From positions 1 through 64,000 of the forward strand of contig QKAW01000001.1 of NCBI GenBank assembly GCA_003247135.1: DNA of 64,000 nucleotides, given 5' to 3'. Every line of letters starts with the position of its first letter. Within the stretch, counting starts at the first letter, position 1. The notes under the pieces were generated by a model. It was given only the letters and a program-made list of their open reading frames with translations. It was not told the origin of the DNA and ran no database searches. The translations under genes and the position numbers were made by a program. Positions 54,668-63,737 of the stretch are shown here, piece after piece. The stretch is from Spirochaetales bacterium (GTDB lineage Bacteria > Spirochaetota > Spirochaetia > DSM-2461).

Positions 54668-55966
54668 TTAGAAATAAAAGCCAAATTTTAGACCTCCTCG
54701 GGGGATTTTATTAAATTCTGTTATACCTTCTTGCAGGAAATTTTTATAACCAAACCCATAATCAAAACTTACAAATATACTGTTTAAATAGCTGATATTA
54801 TTATATAAATTAAAAATATTTTCTAAATAAAAACCTGCTTGGTATTCAAACTGTTCATTAATAAGTTTATTAATATTTATAGATCCATAAATTCCAGCAC
54901 CTGATCCAATTTCAAAACCCAGTATTTTGAAACTAAATAAAAATCCAACTGGAGTATTAACGGAACTCTTTTTTTCAGATTCATATAAGTATTCAAGACC
55001 ATATTTAAAATAGTGTTCTCCTCCATAAAGGCTGTATCCAACAGGTGTCATACCATTTATTGTGATGCCATTAGTAGAAAATGCTATTCCGAATCTTTGT
55101 TTATGATTCCCATAAATATTAATACCAGAAGGTTCAATGTCTCCCTGAATATCTGTAATAAATCTGGAGACCTGTTTTACAACCTGAACCATTCCATCTA
55201 TATCAAGAGTCTCAATATCATCGGTTGGTTTATGATAGTTTGATGTTTCTAACCCGGTATAAACATTCATTGCTGGAATATTTTTTTTAGAAAAGTAAAA
55301 GGTGTCTGTTAATACTCCTGAATGATTTGCAACTGGATAGGTTTTAACTGAAATGTTATCCACCTCGGAATTTTCCAGAAACTTCTCTCCATTAATAATT
55401 GTTGCAGCCCCTTCATATATAAGACGAGCCTCATGATTCAGATGTCCAACCATATCCAGACTTAGCATAAGATCAATTTTATAGTCAGTATTATTAACAA
55501 AATACCTAGACCCATTTAAACCAGACTCTTCAGCATCAAAGGCCACAAATACGATTCCGTATTGTAATTTCTCTCTTATCAATTGTCTACTTATCTCTAT
55601 TATTGCAGAAACACCAGAGGCATTATCATCTGCACCATTGTAAACAGTTCCCAAAAAACTCCCTAAGTGGTCATAATGAGCGCCAATAACTATATACTTG
55701 CCATTGTTAGATGGGATTACTCCTATAACATTCTTTAATCTGTTATTAAAACCAAATGTTTGATAACTGGTTTCTAATCCAATTTCTGAAAATTGTGACT
55801 TTATATACTCTGCGACTTCCCTGCTCTCTTTACTACCTGGAGCACGCCCATTCTGTGCATCGGTTGCCAAGTTATTTAGATGCTTAGTAATAGACTCTTT
55901 TATACTCTCATTTGGAAATAGAGAGAATATACTTAATGACATTACAATTATTAATACTTTTTTCAT
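54668..55966 (-). CDS. M28-family zinc aminopeptidase, exported (432 aa)
   Basis: The signal peptide KKVLIIVMSLSIFSLFP leads to an M28 peptidase domain: GAHYDHLG with the first zinc His/Asp, YNGADDNASGVSAIIEISRQL (bridging Asp), FVAFDAEESGLNGSRYF (catalytic Glu pair), and SNYHKPTDDIETLD near residue 250. The last ~150 residues are beta-rich and end in FGFYF, like an outer-membrane barrel or an accessory domain, which is not usual for M28. Confidence 0.88.
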   Translation of the reverse strand: MKKVLIIVMSLSIFSLFPNESIKESITKHLNNLATDAQNGRAPGSKESREVAEYIKSQFSEIGLETSYQTFGFNNRLKNVIGVIPSNNGKYIVIGAHYDHLGSFLGTVYNGADDNASGVSAIIEISRQLIREKLQYGIVFVAFDAEESGLNGSRYFVNNTDYKIDLMLSLDMVGHLNHEARLIYEGAATIINGEKFLENSEVDNISVKTYPVANHSGVLTDTFYFSKKNIPAMNVYTGLETSNYHKPTDDIETLDIDGMVQVVKQVSRFITDIQGDIEPSGINIYGNHKQRFGIAFSTNGITINGMTPVGYSLYGGEHYFKYGLEYLYESEKKSSVNTPVGFLFSFKILGFEIGSGAGIYGSININKLINEQFEYQAGFYLENIFNLYNNISYLNSIFVSFDYGFGYKNFLQEGITEFNKIPRGGLKFGFYF

Positions 55967-56034
55967 AAATACCTGCTTTTTGACATACTATCTAAAAAAT
56001 ATGCGTTAGTCATTTATTTTTTTATCGATTATTA

Positions 56035-56145
56035 TTTTTTACTGCATCAATCACTGGGGCAATAATTTCCGGTGAAGCAAGCACAACTTCGGGTCAGTTT
56101 GACTCCAATGATTACCTGGCATTTGAGCTTAAATACAGTTTTTAA
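56035..56145 (+). pseudogene. 3' remnant of an outer-membrane-type protein
   Basis: A short in-frame stretch reads TASITGAIISGEASTTSGQF and then DSNDYLAFELKYSF before a stop. The aromatic-terminated amphipathic ending is typical of the last strand of beta-barrel proteins. Upstream the frame dissolves into AT-rich DNA with no start codon. It is probably the tail of a lost gene. The remaining intergenic bases (55967-56211) show nothing else besides a likely promoter. Confidence 0.5.
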
Positions 56146-56211
56146 AATAATACTTTGACATAATAGGGTATAAAACATATTATGTAAAAATATTATAATA
56201 ATGGAGTTAAA

Positions 56212-58440
56212 ATGAAAAAAATTAAAAATACAGCAGTTCTAATTATTTTATCAATAACACTGCTTGTAACTTCTTGTGACTTATTTACAAGTCAGCAACC
56301 AGATGGAACTATTTACATCGAAACCCTTAATCCAGGACAGATTCCTTCTCCAAAGGATTTAACTCTGGAAGTAACTGCAGATGGTATTGTAATGATATCC
56401 TGGGAGCCTGTTACTAACGCTAAATATTATGAGATTTACAGAAGACCGATTGATGATGAACTCTCAACTGAAGGAAAAACAAAACCGGCTGATGAATCTG
56501 ACATTCTAGGACTAAGTAGCTGGACATTTGTTTATCAGACTACGGAAAATAGAACAGAAGATAAAATATCCTCAACAAACAACCTGCAAAAAATTAGATA
56601 CGAATATGCGGTTAGAACTATTTTCGATGAGAATAGACCCGGTCTAAAATATACTGAAAACAGTCCACTATCCAGACCAAAAATTATTGATCTTTCTAGG
56701 GTTGAATTTCCAGCAAAAGGATCACTTCTTGGAACCCCGGCAAATGTTACTATTAGCCAGTACTCAGATACAATAAAAGTATTCTGGGATAAAGTAAACT
56801 ATGCTACAGGTTATGAAGTTTATATGATTGATACGATAACAGAATCAGGTTATGCAACATATACAAAAGAGAAAGTAGTTTTAAGAAAGATTAGTTCAAC
56901 TACTCCTACACAGACAGATACAACATTTACACTAAGTGGAACTAACAAAAAAAGAACTTATGCTTTTTTTGTTAGAGCAACATACAGTGGTAACTATTTT
57001 TTAACTAGCGAATTTGCCCAGTCATCAGTTTCTACAGCAGTGGCTGAAGTTACAGCCCCATCAACACCTTCCGTAGTAAGCCTTGCTGACAGGGTTCAAA
57101 TTAAGTGGCCAGAACAGCAATCTGCAAACAGTTATATTGTTTATGCATCATCTGACAATGGTATTACTTACACAGCACTAGACTCAACTGCTTCAAATTT
57201 CTATAAAGAAGTTGATGGTAGTAACGAAGTTTCAATAATTTATGAGCACTCAACTGCAACACCAACAACCCCGGCAGTAAAAAATATAAATTACGTATAC
57301 AAGGTTACAGCTGTTGAAAATGGGGTTGAAAGCTCTTACTCATCTTCAGTAACATCTGCTGGAATTCAATCTGATCTTATTACTGTTAATAACCCTGCTT
57401 CTGTTACAGCTTCTGATGGGGATTATTCAAATAAAGTTCTTGTTTCATGGCCAAAATCTGCATCAAATGGAGTGGATCAATACATTATCTACAGAATGGA
57501 TAGCAGCGATAATGCAAATAATATGGATAATGTTTATACTCTGCTTGTTCCTGCTCAAGTATTCCCAAAAATGTTAAATAATGACCAAATGTATTATTAT
57601 GAGGATACAACTGTTACTGCTGGAGAGACACTAAATACTAAAAACTATACATATAAAATAGTGTCTTATAACTCTACCCTAGGAATTAGAGGTAGTCTAT
57701 CTACTGCTGCTTCTAATACTGGTTATATATCGCCAACACTTTCTGTAAGAAAGTCCATTGCTATACCAACAGGTTTAGCTTTAACACCTGGAGCATCAAC
57801 AATTCAATTATCATGGAATGAAGTAAAATCATCAGAAACAATATCATCAACTCAAAAATCAGTGGCTTTAGCAGCTGAAAGCTATACAATTTATTATGCA
57901 GCAGAGCCGACAAATGTTAACTACAACAATACTGGAGTAGGAACTGAATATAACTTCTTAGTCTACTCAACAGGTATTACAAAAGATACAGCAGATGTTA
58001 CTTATAATTCAGGTCTCTTTACTGTAACAGATATCGAGAAGCTACCTTCCGCGGTTACACTTGCACCTGGTGTTGAGTATATCTTTGCAATTCAGTCAAA
58101 TAATGCAACAGAAAGTATGGATAGTGATAAATCTGCAATTGTTAGAGGATATAAAACAACTCTACCTACACCAAATGTTGTAATTACTAATTTACCTGGA
58201 ACAAATGACCTTACATTAATTATGAACAAGGATATTGTAGCCCCAGGAGCTATAACTTACACACTATACAGATCTGCTACGGATCCTACAACAAACAGTT
58301 ATACTGGAACGTTTGTAGGTAACTATACATCAAATACAACGAACACTATAACTGGTATAGTTGATGAGTATTACTGGATTGCAGCTACCTACGGTACAGG
58401 AATTAGCTATAGTATTGTAACACAAAATATAACTAACTAA
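56212..58440 (+). CDS. Lipoprotein with multiple fibronectin type III-like domains (742 aa)
   Basis: Lipobox LLVTSC at about residue 23. The rest is a chain of about five FN3-like beta-sandwich units, each opening with a pattern such as VMISWEPVTNAKYYEIYR, IKVFWDKVNYATGYEVY, VQIKWPEQQSANSYIVYAS, VLVSWPKSASNGVDQYIIYR and IQLSWNEVKSSE. There is no catalytic domain. It is probably a surface or periplasmic structural/adhesive protein. A second lipoprotein gene follows in the same direction. Confidence 0.85.
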   Translation: MKKIKNTAVLIILSITLLVTSCDLFTSQQPDGTIYIETLNPGQIPSPKDLTLEVTADGIVMISWEPVTNAKYYEIYRRPIDDELSTEGKTKPADESDILGLSSWTFVYQTTENRTEDKISSTNNLQKIRYEYAVRTIFDENRPGLKYTENSPLSRPKIIDLSRVEFPAKGSLLGTPANVTISQYSDTIKVFWDKVNYATGYEVYMIDTITESGYATYTKEKVVLRKISSTTPTQTDTTFTLSGTNKKRTYAFFVRATYSGNYFLTSEFAQSSVSTAVAEVTAPSTPSVVSLADRVQIKWPEQQSANSYIVYASSDNGITYTALDSTASNFYKEVDGSNEVSIIYEHSTATPTTPAVKNINYVYKVTAVENGVESSYSSSVTSAGIQSDLITVNNPASVTASDGDYSNKVLVSWPKSASNGVDQYIIYRMDSSDNANNMDNVYTLLVPAQVFPKMLNNDQMYYYEDTTVTAGETLNTKNYTYKIVSYNSTLGIRGSLSTAASNTGYISPTLSVRKSIAIPTGLALTPGASTIQLSWNEVKSSETISSTQKSVALAAESYTIYYAAEPTNVNYNNTGVGTEYNFLVYSTGITKDTADVTYNSGLFTVTDIEKLPSAVTLAPGVEYIFAIQSNNATESMDSDKSAIVRGYKTTLPTPNVVITNLPGTNDLTLIMNKDIVAPGAITYTLYRSATDPTTNSYTGTFVGNYTSNTTNTITGIVDEYYWIAATYGTGISYSIVTQNITN

Positions 58441-58446
58441 AAATAT

Positions 58447-58463
58447 GAGGGGCTTTGCCCCTC
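58447..58463 (+). terminator. GC hairpin between two lipoprotein genes
   Basis: GAGGGGC-TTT-GCCCCTC, a perfect 7-bp stem with a 3-nt loop, 6 bp after the FN3 gene stop. There is no T-run behind it, so it may attenuate or stabilise mRNA rather than fully terminate. Confidence 0.55.
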
Positions 58464-58478
58464 AACAGAGGAAAAAAA

Positions 58479-59180
58479 ATGAAAAAAAGTATAATTTTAC
58501 TACTTGTATCTGTTTTTCTTATAGTTAGCTGTGATTTAAATATGAATGTATCTGGGCCTATAGAGACAAAACCTCAGGAAGATATTTTCCCAATAAAATA
58601 CGATAATGGATTGCCAACTTGTATGGAAGTTAATGCAGGTGCTTGGCAAAGTGGATTAATGGGTTCTAGTTATATAGCATATTCCTTTATTAATCCTCAA
58701 AAATACAGTGAAGTTGTAATAAGACACAAATTTGATAATGGAAAACTCTATTTTAGATGTCAAACAAATTCGAATTTGACTCTAGATGTTTTTAGAAATA
58801 ATGGAAAAGAGAAAATTTACACCCAAAATCTAATTAATGGAAATAATATAGTTGAATTTGGAACAGATTTTACAATGGAATCACTTAGTCTAAGATTTAG
58901 AAATAATTCATTCATAATGAATAGTTATATTCTTGCAGATGTTATTGAATCAAAAATTTCGAATATTAGTTATAAAGTTATTGATTCTGGCCTAATGTTT
59001 TCCTGTATGACACCCGGAGTAACCTACAAATATAGTAATGATTCTGGCAGTACCTGGAATGAGATAACAGGTAGCTTTATAGATTTTAGTAGTTTAGGTA
59101 ACTATGTAATGTTTAAAGCAACCAAAACAAGAAGAGTTGATTCCAATATAACTACCTATGGAACTCCTCCTGGAGTTTAA
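58479..59180 (+). CDS. Small lipoprotein of unknown function (233 aa)
   Basis: The start ATG 58479 follows AGAGG; a longer reading from 58455 would pass through the hairpin. Signal KKSIILLLVSVFLIVSC gives a lipobox Cys18 (LIVSCDL). The mature protein is beta-rich, with a C-terminal repeat-like section (GVTYKYSNDSGSTWNEITGSFIDFSSLGNYVMFKATKTR) that resembles chitobiase/beta-hexosaminidase C-terminal sandwich modules. No enzymatic motif. Probably a partner of the FN3 lipoprotein. Confidence 0.75.
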   Translation: MKKSIILLLVSVFLIVSCDLNMNVSGPIETKPQEDIFPIKYDNGLPTCMEVNAGAWQSGLMGSSYIAYSFINPQKYSEVVIRHKFDNGKLYFRCQTNSNLTLDVFRNNGKEKIYTQNLINGNNIVEFGTDFTMESLSLRFRNNSFIMNSYILADVIESKISNISYKVIDSGLMFSCMTPGVTYKYSNDSGSTWNEITGSFIDFSSLGNYVMFKATKTRRVDSNITTYGTPPGV

Positions 59181-59255
59181 TTATATCATCTAAAATTTAC
59201 AGATTTTCATAAAAGCTTTCGATAATAAATGAATAAAATTTATTACGGAGCTTTT

Positions 59256-60758
59256 ATGAGTTATACAGAGTCATTACAACGATTTAAAAAAAATAGCGAA
59301 AAAATTTGTGCAATAAACTACACAGAGTCAATTCTACACTGGGATGCATCCACTGGGGCACCAAGAAAAGGGGCACCAATGAGGGGAGAGAGTCTCGGTT
59401 TTCTTGCAATGTTAAACCATGAAATTACAATTAATAATGAAGCCGCTACAGATTTGGATACATTACTAAAAAATATTGACAGATTAACAGATATTGAAGC
59501 CAAAATGGTTAAAAAAGCAAAAAAAGAGTTTGATAAACTAAGTAAAATCCCAAAGGAAGAGCTTAGGGAATTTCAGATGCTTATTAATAAAGCACAGCAT
59601 AGTTGGGAAGAAGCAAGAGAAAAGAATGACTTCTCAATATTTAGCCCAGACCTAAAAGAGATAATTGGCTATCTTAGAAAATTTGCAGACTACAGAGAAC
59701 CGGAAAACCACCCATACAATGTCTTTTTAGATGATTATGAAGAGGGAATGACAACAGATAAACTTGATAAGTTTTTTGAGACACTAAGAGAGAGAATTGT
59801 ACCTCTTCTAAAGAAGATAACCCAATCAAAAGTGGTAATTGAGAAAAATTTCCTGGATTTTGACTATCCCCTGGAAACACAAAGAGCAATGGCGCCTGAA
59901 TTACTAAATATTTTAGGCTTTGATTTATCCCGGGGAATGCTAAAAGAGAGTACACATCCATTTACCATGGGAACAAATATTGACGATGTTCGATTAACAT
60001 CCAGATATGATAAAAACAATGTAATCTCCGGTCTGCTTTCAGTTGCCCACGAAGGTGGTCATGCTCTGTACGAACAAAATATTGACAGAGCACTTTTTAA
60101 CACAACACTTGCAACTGGTACATCTTTAGGGATCCATGAGTCTCAATCCAGAATTTATGAAAACAACATCTTTAAAAGTCAGGAGTTTATTAATTACTAC
60201 TACCCGGAACTATTAAAAAACTACCCGGAACAGCTTAAAAACATATCTGCTAGTGATTTCTATAAAGCTATAAACAGAGTAGAACCAAGCTTTATTAGAG
60301 TAGATGCAGACGAACTAACCTACTCTCTTCACATTATGGTTAGATACGAAACCGAAATTGCATTAATTAATGGAACCCTAGAAGTGGATGATCTTCCGGA
60401 ATTCTGGAATAAAAAAATGGAGGAGTATCTGGGAATTGTTCCACCAAACAACTCAATGGGTGTTTTACAGGATGTTCACTGGTCTCATGGTCTTTTTGGT
60501 TATTTCCCTACCTATGCCCTTGGTTCTGCCTATGCAGCACAGTTTGCCTATTATATGAACAGGGAGATAAACTTGTACGACTCCATAATTAAAGGAGATA
60601 TGGAAAAGCCTTTAAAATGGTTAAATGAGAAAATTCATAAACATGGTTCTCTCCTATCTCCGGATGAAATTTCAATTAGTTCTTGCAACGAGTTATTAAA
60701 CCCGGAGTACTTCTGCAAATATCTTGAAGACAAATATAATAAAATTTATCAAATATAA
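59256..60758 (+). CDS. Carboxypeptidase Taq, M32 family metallopeptidase (500 aa)
   Basis: Zinc carboxypeptidase. HEGGH (about residues 265-269, SVAHEGGHALYEQ) is the HExxH site and GIHESQSRIYEN holds the third ligand Glu. The C-terminal part DVHWSHGLFGYFPTYALGSAYAAQF is also characteristic. The ATG at 59256 is preferred over 59229 because GGAG lies at proper distance and gives the usual 500-residue length. It acts in the cytoplasm on peptides. Confidence 0.94.
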   Translation: MSYTESLQRFKKNSEKICAINYTESILHWDASTGAPRKGAPMRGESLGFLAMLNHEITINNEAATDLDTLLKNIDRLTDIEAKMVKKAKKEFDKLSKIPKEELREFQMLINKAQHSWEEAREKNDFSIFSPDLKEIIGYLRKFADYREPENHPYNVFLDDYEEGMTTDKLDKFFETLRERIVPLLKKITQSKVVIEKNFLDFDYPLETQRAMAPELLNILGFDLSRGMLKESTHPFTMGTNIDDVRLTSRYDKNNVISGLLSVAHEGGHALYEQNIDRALFNTTLATGTSLGIHESQSRIYENNIFKSQEFINYYYPELLKNYPEQLKNISASDFYKAINRVEPSFIRVDADELTYSLHIMVRYETEIALINGTLEVDDLPEFWNKKMEEYLGIVPPNNSMGVLQDVHWSHGLFGYFPTYALGSAYAAQFAYYMNREINLYDSIIKGDMEKPLKWLNEKIHKHGSLLSPDEISISSCNELLNPEYFCKYLEDKYNKIYQI

Positions 60759-60780
60759 TAAAAATTTTAATATATTATTA

Positions 60781-60810
60781 TTGACAATACTGTATATTAC
60801 ACACTATTAT
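60781..60810 (+). promoter_or_regulatory. Promoter of the padR-type operon
   Basis: TTGACA (60781-60786), 18 bp, TATTAT (60805-60810), 18 bp before the ATG. The spacer has ATACTGTAT, a short palindrome resembling PadR-family half-sites (ATAC/GTAT), so self-repression is likely. Confidence 0.65.
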
Positions 60811-60827
60811 TAAATTAAGAGGTGGTT

Positions 60828-61172
60828 ATGAAAGATGATGATAAAGTGTTGGATAACCTTTTACAAGAGTTAAAGCGTGGTTCACTGGTTCTGACTGTTT
60901 TACTGAACTCAGCAGAACCGTGCTACGGATACTCAATGGTAAATAACCTTAGCGAAGCCGGTATAGATATTGAGCAGAATACTCTATACCCACTTTTAAG
61001 AAGGTTAGAGAAGCAGGGCTTGTTGGAAAGTTCCTGGGATACAACAGAGTCGAGACCAAGAAAATACTACACAATAAGCAGTGAAGGTAAAAAAATTAGA
61101 GACTCTCTTTGTAAACAGTGGAAAAAAACAAACAGTGTAATTGAAAAAATGATGACGGAGGATGAAAAATGA
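60828..61172 (+). CDS. PadR-family transcriptional regulator (114 aa)
   Basis: Winged-helix PadR domain: LKRGSLVLTVLLNSAEPCYGYSMVNNLSEAGIDIEQNTLYPLLRRLEKQGLLESSWDTTESRPRKYYTISSEGKK is the whole typical domain. The ATG at 60828 follows AGGTGG; the earlier GTG at 60822 is less likely. It overlaps the next gene (ATGA), the usual arrangement of PadR with a HAAS-domain membrane protein. Confidence 0.94.
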   Translation: MKDDDKVLDNLLQELKRGSLVLTVLLNSAEPCYGYSMVNNLSEAGIDIEQNTLYPLLRRLEKQGLLESSWDTTESRPRKYYTISSEGKKIRDSLCKQWKKTNSVIEKMMTEDEK

Positions 61173-62158
61173 TTTTAGTTGACAAGTATATTTATGCAAT
61201 AGGGCAAAAATTACCATTAAAAAGTAGAAATGAGATAAAAACAGAGCTAAAATCTCTTTTGCTTGATGAAATTGAGGCAAAATATGGAGAGAATCCTTCG
61301 GAGGACAATATAAAGAGAGCAATTACAGAATTTGGAACTCCCGGGTCTGTTGCAAAAAAGTATAGTAACAGTAGTAGTGTTATCGGTTCAGGTTTTACTG
61401 ACCTCTATTACCTTATTATGAAAATAATTGTGGGAGCTTTAACAATTGCTTTTACAACAATTTTTATAGTTACTTTATTTACAGAGAATCCTGCAGGTCT
61501 TGACATATTAAAAGCTCTGGTTCAGGTTCCTTTAAGAGTCTTTCAGGCATCGTTAGGTGGTATTGGTACCCTTACAATAATTTTTATAATTATCTCCCGA
61601 CTTTGTTCTGACAAAGAGATAGATATTGAGAGTGAGTGGACAATTAAGGAACTGGAATCCATTAATTTAACCCAGGAACAGGAGTCTAAAATAGAGTCAA
61701 TTATAGCTCTTATTTTAATCCCGGTATTTATTGCATTTGTTATTCTTTACCCGGAATTTATTCAATTCCTGGAAAATTCCTTTGAAAAAAGTGGTTTAAC
61801 CTTGGGTAATAAAGTAAACATGGATGTATTTAAATCCTTTATACCCCTGTTTGTTCTACAGGGATTATTACAGATTGTTTATCAAATTATGCTGCTAAAA
61901 AAAGAGATTAAAACAAAGGCTCTATATATCTTTGATGCATCCCTATCAGTATTTGACTTACTTGTAACAATTACGATACTTAAACTTGGAACAATGTTTA
62001 TATATGCCGGTGGAGTAAATAACGGAATTTTCAGCTACTCAACAATTGGATTTAAAATCTTTATAGTTATTGGACTATTTACTGGTATTGGAGAACTTCT
62101 CTCTAAAAGCATAAAATATGTTAAAAAAGAGATAGAAGAGAAGAAAAGTTTTATGTAA
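61169..62158 (+). CDS. HAAS/DUF1700-type membrane protein, PadR partner (329 aa)
   Basis: The N-terminal ~70 residues are a HAAS-like signalling domain (YIYAIGQKLPLKSRNEIKTELKSLLLDEIEAKYGENPSEDNIKRAITEFGTPGSVAKKY). About six TM helices follow. Such proteins are co-encoded with PadR regulators and are thought to sense membrane state or modulate the regulator; the mechanism is unsettled. Followed by a terminator. Confidence 0.88.
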   Translation: MILVDKYIYAIGQKLPLKSRNEIKTELKSLLLDEIEAKYGENPSEDNIKRAITEFGTPGSVAKKYSNSSSVIGSGFTDLYYLIMKIIVGALTIAFTTIFIVTLFTENPAGLDILKALVQVPLRVFQASLGGIGTLTIIFIIISRLCSDKEIDIESEWTIKELESINLTQEQESKIESIIALILIPVFIAFVILYPEFIQFLENSFEKSGLTLGNKVNMDVFKSFIPLFVLQGLLQIVYQIMLLKKEIKTKALYIFDASLSVFDLLVTITILKLGTMFIYAGGVNNGIFSYSTIGFKIFIVIGLFTGIGELLSKSIKYVKKEIEEKKSFM

Positions 62159-62167
62159 TTTTTTAGA

Positions 62168-62198
62168 GGAGTTGGCATAACTGCTAACTCCCCCTTTT
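62168..62198. terminator. Terminator between convergent genes
   Basis: GGAGTTGGC (62168-62176) pairs with GCTAACTCC (62183-62191) with a single wobble, and CCCTTTT follows on the plus strand. It separates the HAAS-type gene from the converging exporter gene. Confidence 0.8.
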
Positions 62199-62199
62199 A

Positions 62200-62946
62200 C
62201 TATTTATAGAAAAAATTTCCAATCATTAAAATAACTGCAATTACCATTCCGATTTTTACAATTTTCTCCCCCTTCTTTACTGCAAGTTTAACAGTAATCC
62301 AGGAACCTACAGCATTACCTGCTGATAATACAACAGCATATAACCAGTTAATTTTTCCTGAAAGAATAAAGACAATAATTACCGGAATAGTATAGATAAA
62401 TACTATAAAAACCTTGTGCATATTCATTTTTACAAGATCCAGGCTGTGGAGATGCCTTAGAGTAGCTGAGATTAAAATACCAACACCGACCTGAATAAAG
62501 CCACCATATATCCCAACTAAAAACATAACCGGATATATTATTCTGCTTTTTGTTAACTTATCTATACTGGATTTTTTACTCTTAGGTAAAAAAAGTGTTA
62601 TAACTACAAATATCATAATAAGTGAGAGTATTATTTTAAAAAGTTCGCTGCTTATTTTAACTGAGTAAATAGCTCCTAAAATTGCTCCGGGTAAGGCTAC
62701 TGCTCCAAGTTTTAGACTCTCTTTAACATCTGTAAACTTTTCACTGGTGAACGCCAATGCTCCAGACCCGGTCGATATTAAAACCCCTACTCTGTTGGTT
62801 GCATTTGCTACAGCCGGTTCAATGCCGAAAAACATCATAAAACCCAAAACAAGAATTGATCCACCACCAGCTAAAACATTAACAAAACTTGAAAAACCAC
62901 CTAGAAAAAAAAGTCCGGATAAAAAAACAAAATCTATACTTTCCAC
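62200..62946 (-). CDS. TauE/SafE-family sulfite/anion exporter (248 aa)
   Basis: About seven TM helices. GFMMFFGIEPAVANATNRVGVLISTGSGALAF near residue 35 and VGIYGGFIQVGVGILI in the second half are the family's repeated motifs. The start is a GTG at 62946 with AAGGAG seven bases upstream; ATGs further out lack a site. Relatives move sulfite, sulfonates or other anions. It is divergent from a Crp/Fnr regulator that may control it. Confidence 0.9.
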   Translation of the reverse strand: MESIDFVFLSGLFFLGGFSSFVNVLAGGGSILVLGFMMFFGIEPAVANATNRVGVLISTGSGALAFTSEKFTDVKESLKLGAVALPGAILGAIYSVKISSELFKIILSLIMIFVVITLFLPKSKKSSIDKLTKSRIIYPVMFLVGIYGGFIQVGVGILISATLRHLHSLDLVKMNMHKVFIVFIYTIPVIIVFILSGKINWLYAVVLSAGNAVGSWITVKLAVKKGEKIVKIGMVIAVILMIGNFFYK

Positions 62947-63059
62947 TTTTAATCTCCTTACCATTTTTACTATATACATTTATTCTAATCTTGATAAGTT
63001 TATCATTTCCTACCTTTACAGTGGTTTTTAAAACACTTATATTAATTGTAGAGGCTTTA

Positions 63060-63737
63060 ATGGAACAGAGAGAATTATTAGCAATTGCAGAGTCCCCCAT
63101 ATTTAAAGGTGTTGATATTAATGTTTTAAACAAAATGTTAGTTTCCCATCAACCCTCAATTAAACATTTTAATAAAAGTGAAATTGTTTGGAGTCAGGAC
63201 TCTATACTAGACCGTCTTATAATTGTTATTGATGGTAAATTAAAAGCACAGATGACATCTGAGGATGGAAAGATTATAAATATGGAAGAATTCGGAAAGT
63301 ACCAGCCGGTTGCAATACCTGTACTTTTCTCTATGAAGCAGATTTTACCAGTTTCACTATTTGCATTAGAAGATACAGAAGTTTTCTTTCTACCAAAAGA
63401 TATGCTTTTAAAATGCTGTATGTCTAATCAGAAAATTCTTGAAAATACTCTCTTGGTTATGTCCACCAAGTTTGAATTTCTATCTAATAAAATAAAATTC
63501 CTTCAGTTAAACACTATTAAACAAAAAATTGCCAATACCCTCATAAGAATGTCCAAAATGGCAAATTCAAAAACCTTTAAACTTTCACAGACTAAAGAGA
63601 CAATGTCCAAAGAGATGGGAGTTACCAGACCAAGCCTATCCAGAGAATTTGCAAATCTTGTTCAGGAAGGAATAATTTCTCAGGATAAAGATATAATAAC
63701 AATTCTCGATCCTGGGAAACTTAGGGATTATAAATAA
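63060..63737 (+). CDS. Crp/Fnr-family transcriptional regulator (225 aa)
   Basis: The start ATG 63060 follows GAGG. The cyclic-nucleotide-binding-like beta-roll (residues 10-125: IFKGVDINVLNKMLVS, IVIDGKLKAQMTSEDGKIINMEEFGKY) lacks the Arg/Ser pair needed for cAMP binding and has no Fnr-type cysteine cluster. The C-terminal HTH is clear (TKETMSKEMGVTRPSLSREFANLVQEGIIS). It probably senses another signal; the divergent anion exporter and convergent thioredoxin suggest redox or sulfur stress. Confidence 0.88.
   Translation: MEQRELLAIAESPIFKGVDINVLNKMLVSHQPSIKHFNKSEIVWSQDSILDRLIIVIDGKLKAQMTSEDGKIINMEEFGKYQPVAIPVLFSMKQILPVSLFALEDTEVFFLPKDMLLKCCMSNQKILENTLLVMSTKFEFLSNKIKFLQLNTIKQKIANTLIRMSKMANSKTFKLSQTKETMSKEMGVTRPSLSREFANLVQEGIISQDKDIITILDPGKLRDYK

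Noticed and set aside
63060-63737. True Crp or Fnr
   Set aside because: It lacks the cAMP-contacting residues and the iron-sulfur cysteines; only the family is assigned.
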